DNA of 64,000 nucleotides from assembly GCA_040901465.1 (NCBI GenBank), contig JBBDYN010000028.1, forward strand, positions 322,133 to 386,132, written 5' to 3'. The notes under the pieces were generated by a model. That model worked only from the letters and a program-made list of their open reading frames with translations, did no database searches and had not been told where the DNA came from. Positions 61,623 to 64,000 of the stretch are shown here, piece by piece (position 1 is the stretch's first letter; each line of letters opens with the position of its first letter). The stretch comes from JAUSIF01 sp040901465 (GTDB taxonomy: Bacteria; Pseudomonadota; Alphaproteobacteria; Rhizobiales; Xanthobacteraceae). Position numbers and translations under genes: made by a program.

Positions 61623-63281
61623 ATGGCCGACCTTCCCCCGCGCGGGAGCACGGAATTCGACGTGGTCGTGGTGGGCGCGGGGCCGGCGGGCCTCGCCGCC
61701 GCGATCCGGCTGAAGCAACTCGACCAGAGCATTTCCGTCGTCGTTGTGGAGAAAGGCTCGGAGGTCGGCGCGCACATTCTTTCCGGCGCCGTGATCGACC
61801 CGATCGGCATCGAGCGCCTGCTCACCGAATGGAGCGGCGACGCCGACGCGCCGATCAAGACCAGGGTCACCGAGGACCGCTTCTATTGGCTGTCCGAGCG
61901 GAGCGCGCTGCGCTTTCCGAATTTCCTGATGCCGCCGCTCATGTCAAACCACGGTAATTACGTGGTCTCGCTCGCGAACGTCTGCCGCTGGCTTGCCAGG
62001 CGCGCCGAAGCGCTCGGCGTGGAAATCTATCCCGGCTTCGCGGCGGTCGAGACGCTGTACGATGCGAACGGGGCCGTTGCCGGCGTCGTCACCGGCGACA
62101 TGGGCGTGGCGCGCGACGGCACGTCGAAGCCCGGCTTCACCCGCGGCATGGAGCTGCGCGGGAAATACACGTTGTTCGCGGAAGGCGCGCGCGGCTCGCT
62201 CACGAAGCAGTTGCTCGCCCGCTTCAAGCTCGAGGCGCGGAGCGAGCCGCAGAAATTCGGCATCGGCCTGAAAGAGCTCTGGAAGGTCGCGCCGGAACAG
62301 CACAAGCCCGGCCTCGTGCAGCACACGTTCGGCTGGCCGCTTGATAACCGGACCGGCGGCGGCTCGTTCCTCTATCACTTCGAGGACCAGCAGGTGGCGG
62401 TGGGTTTCGTCCTGCACCTCAACTACGAAAATCCCTACATCGCGCCGTTCGAGGAATTCCAGCGCCTCAAGACGCACCCGATGATCCGCCCCACCTTCGA
62501 GGGCGGCAAGCGCATTGCTTACGGCGCTCGTGCGCTCAGCGAGGGCGGCTGGCAGTCAGTGCCGAAGCTCGTCTTTCCCGGCGGCGCACTGATCGGCTGC
62601 GCCGCGGGGTTCATGAACGTCCCACGCATCAAGGGCAGCCACAACGCGATCGTCTCCGGCATCCTCGCCGCCGAATGTCTCGCGCCGGCTTTGCAGGCCG
62701 GCCGCAAGAACGACGAGCTCGCGAACTTCGAGGATGTCTGGCGCGAGTCCGCGATCGGCCGCGATCTTGCGCCGGTGCGGAATGTGAAGCCGCTCTGGTC
62801 GCGCTTCGGCACCGTGCTCGGCGTCGGCTTCGGCGGCTTCGACATGTGGACGAACACGCTCTTGCGCTTTTCGCCGTTCGGCACGCTCAGGCACGGCAGG
62901 CCGGATTCCGCGACGCTGAAGCCCGCCGCGCAATTCGCACCGATCGACTATCCGAAGCCCGACGGGGTGGTTTCGTTCGACAAGCTCTCCTCGGTGTTTT
63001 TGTCGAACACCAACCATGAGGAGGACCAGCCCGTTCATCTCGTCGTGCGCGACATCGCGCTCCAGCAGAAGTCCGAACACGATGTCTATGCCGGCCCGTC
63101 CGCGCGCTATTGCCCGGCCGGCGTCTATGAATGGGTGCAAGGCGAGAGCGGCGCGCCGCGCTACGTGATCAACGCGCAGAACTGCGTCCACTGCAAGACC
63201 TGTGACATCAAGGACCCGAACCGGAACATCAACTGGATCCCCCCCGAAGGCGGCGGCGGGCCGAATTATCCGAATATGTGA
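61623..63281 (+). CDS. Electron transfer flavoprotein-ubiquinone oxidoreductase
   Basis: The 552-residue peripheral membrane flavoprotein passes electrons from ETF (fatty acid and amino acid oxidation) to quinone. It has FAD-binding VVVVGAGPAGLAAAIRL, SGAVIDP, a membrane-associating middle region, and the C-terminal 4Fe-4S ligands in CPAGVYEW and NCVHCKTCDIKDP. The ATG at 61623 is chosen because the family begins just before the FAD motif. Confidence 0.96.
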   Translation: MADLPPRGSTEFDVVVVGAGPAGLAAAIRLKQLDQSISVVVVEKGSEVGAHILSGAVIDPIGIERLLTEWSGDADAPIKTRVTEDRFYWLSERSALRFPNFLMPPLMSNHGNYVVSLANVCRWLARRAEALGVEIYPGFAAVETLYDANGAVAGVVTGDMGVARDGTSKPGFTRGMELRGKYTLFAEGARGSLTKQLLARFKLEARSEPQKFGIGLKELWKVAPEQHKPGLVQHTFGWPLDNRTGGGSFLYHFEDQQVAVGFVLHLNYENPYIAPFEEFQRLKTHPMIRPTFEGGKRIAYGARALSEGGWQSVPKLVFPGGALIGCAAGFMNVPRIKGSHNAIVSGILAAECLAPALQAGRKNDELANFEDVWRESAIGRDLAPVRNVKPLWSRFGTVLGVGFGGFDMWTNTLLRFSPFGTLRHGRPDSATLKPAAQFAPIDYPKPDGVVSFDKLSSVFLSNTNHEEDQPVHLVVRDIALQQKSEHDVYAGPSARYCPAGVYEWVQGESGAPRYVINAQNCVHCKTCDIKDPNRNINWIPPEGGGGPNYPNM

Positions 63282-63306
63282 CGGCGAGGCGGAGCCTCGC
63301 CGTCAC
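63278..63306. terminator. Perfect 13-bp inverted repeat over the ETF-QO stop codon
   Basis: GTGACGGCGAGGC (63278-63290) pairs with GCCTCGCCGTCAC (63294-63306) around a GGA loop, and includes the TGA stop. There is no T-tract, so it may work as a hairpin barrier for both convergent genes rather than as a classic terminator. Confidence 0.6.
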
Positions 63307-63314
63307 GCGATTGC

Positions 63315-63536
63315 CTACGCGGGGAAACCGGCTCGTGCCATGCAGGCTTTGTAGGCCGAGGTACGGTTTCGGTCGAGCTGGGGATCGGGGTCCGTGCCCG
63401 GGAATTCCGCCCGTGCCGTTTGAAGGCACTTGGCTACGGCTGCGTCGCGGCCGCCTAGGGCCGACGCGTCCGTTGCGAGCGCAGCAATTGAAGCCGCTGC
63501 CAGCAGGGCGATGAAGAAGTGCTTGGGTTTACCCAT
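63315..63536 (-). CDS. Small secreted protein with two cysteines
   Basis: The 73-residue protein has signal peptide GKPKHFFIALLAAAS to DASA. The mature part of about 50 residues contains AKCLQTARAEFPG and RNRTSAYKACMARAGF, with two Cys that could form a disulfide. This pattern is common among uncharacterised small periplasmic proteins of bradyrhizobia. The ATG at 63536 follows AGGAGACAACCC; an upstream frame extension is not coding-like. Confidence 0.8.
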   Translation of the reverse strand: MGKPKHFFIALLAAASIAALATDASALGGRDAAVAKCLQTARAEFPGTDPDPQLDRNRTSAYKACMARAGFPA

Positions 63537-63702
63537 GGGTTGTCTCCTGTGAAGAGCAAATAAGATGAACCAAGGGCCATCAGGGTTATACCCGAGGAAA
63601 CCCCGAACCGGATCAGGGAAATTGCCGATACGCGTCTGGACGCCGGCCGTCGGACGCGAAATCATGCGCTACCGTGCGCGCCGAACGAGGAAGAGAAACC
63701 GC

Positions 63703-64000
63703 ATGATCAACGCCAAGCCGCCTTTCAAGGCCGACGTCGTCGGCAGCCTGCTGCGTCCGCAGCCAATCCACGACGCGCGGGCCCGCCACGAGAAAAAGGA
63801 AATCTCCGCCGAGGCGCTTTGGGAGAACGAGACGAAGGCGGTCGAAGAGGCGGTGGCGATGCAGAAGGAGGTGGGCTTGCGCGTCTGCACCGACGGCGAG
63901 TTTCATCGCCGCCACTGGTTCCTCGATTTTCTCGAGAAGATCGATGGCGTCGAGGTGCACGGCGGCCTGCCGGTCAAGTTTCACAACGAGCAGGGCGAAG
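63703..64000 (+). CDS. MetE-like (cobalamin-independent methionine synthase family) protein, 5' part
   Basis: About 99 codons are present before the right edge. The start PPFKADVVGSLLRP and the later VCTDGEFHRRHWFLDFLEKIDG match the UROD/MetE-like TIM barrel family, which includes MetE C-terminal domains and related methyl or alkyl transferases. The zinc ligands would lie outside the window. The ATG follows GAGGAAGAGAAACCGC. Confidence 0.85.
   Translation, partial: MINAKPPFKADVVGSLLRPQPIHDARARHEKKEISAEALWENETKAVEEAVAMQKEVGLRVCTDGEFHRRHWFLDFLEKIDGVEVHGGLPVKFHNEQGE

Noticed and set aside
1..64000. CRISPR array, prophage, IS element, toxin-antitoxin or other defence system
   Set aside because: No regular direct-repeat array, transposase, integrase, phage structural gene or recognisable toxin-antitoxin pair was found on either strand.

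Overview
The window is high-G+C DNA (about two thirds G+C in most coding stretches) from an alphaproteobacterium, most likely of the order Hyphomicrobiales (Rhizobiales) near the Bradyrhizobiaceae/Xanthobacteraceae. Evidence for this is a CcrM-type GANTC methyltransferase, an F0 ATP synthase operon (atpI-B-E-b'-b) that stands apart from F1 and has two different b subunits, a hisS-hisZ-hisG cluster, a BcsS-type outer membrane protein beside a cellulose synthase, and many short palindromic repeats of the kind scattered through these genomes. No IS element, prophage, CRISPR array, rRNA or tRNA gene was seen. It reads as core chromosome with small accessory inserts.

Layout. 1-3.75 kb: an exported protein cut by the left edge, then an orphan cellulose synthase (bcsA) and bcsS, closed by a strong terminator. 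3.75-6.7 kb: a tripartite TRAP transporter. 7-8.7 kb: a fused permease-ATPase ABC transporter. 8.8-12.8 kb: hisG, hisZ and hisS. 13-18.5 kb: a sigma-54 response regulator, an omega-amino acid:pyruvate aminotransferase, a degenerate EAL protein and a HAD phosphatase. 18.5-19.6 kb: a CheZ-like/CheY-like pair. 19.8-28.1 kb: ribF, ileS, lspA, a small secreted protein and a catalytic/non-catalytic pair of M16 peptidases. 28.2-31.6 kb: a proline-rich lipoprotein and the F0 operon. 31.9-44.3 kb: smc, dsbA-like, DUF721 and mutY, interrupted by DoxX and CocE-like genes, then RidA, a Kef-type antiporter, a decayed outer membrane protein gene and ccrM. 44.4-51.1 kb: VOC protein, radical SAM protein, small glycosyltransferase, MarR-GNAT fusion, NDH-2, moaB and a zinc metallopeptidase. 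51.2-59.9 kb: rnhB, a membrane glycosyltransferase, cyanide-insensitive type cydAB, a purine permease, an SDR, a cupin and a methyltransferase. 60-64 kb: a family 4-like uracil-DNA glycosylase, a peroxiredoxin-like protein, ETF-quinone oxidoreductase, a small secreted protein and a MetE-like protein cut by the right edge.

The most unusual feature is that intergenic-type palindromic repeats have also landed inside two protein-coding genes without breaking the frame. A 99-base element (33 codons) lies inside ileS, and a degenerate copy of about 39 codons lies near the N-terminus of the uracil-DNA glycosylase. Other points worth attention are sharply bounded low-G+C patches inside hisS and ileS, a uracil-DNA glycosylase lacking two of the four family 4 iron-sulfur cysteines, a sliding-clamp-like peptide at the end of a radical SAM protein, and a cellulose synthase with an altered QxxRW box and no bcsB beside it.

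Functionally the window mixes information processing (ileS, hisS, smc, mutY, rnhB, ccrM, udg), respiration and energy (F0, NDH-2, cytochrome bd, ETF-QO), envelope work (lspA, M16 peptidases, BcsA/BcsS, membrane glycosyltransferase) and signalling. No new multi-gene system can be argued from the sequence alone.
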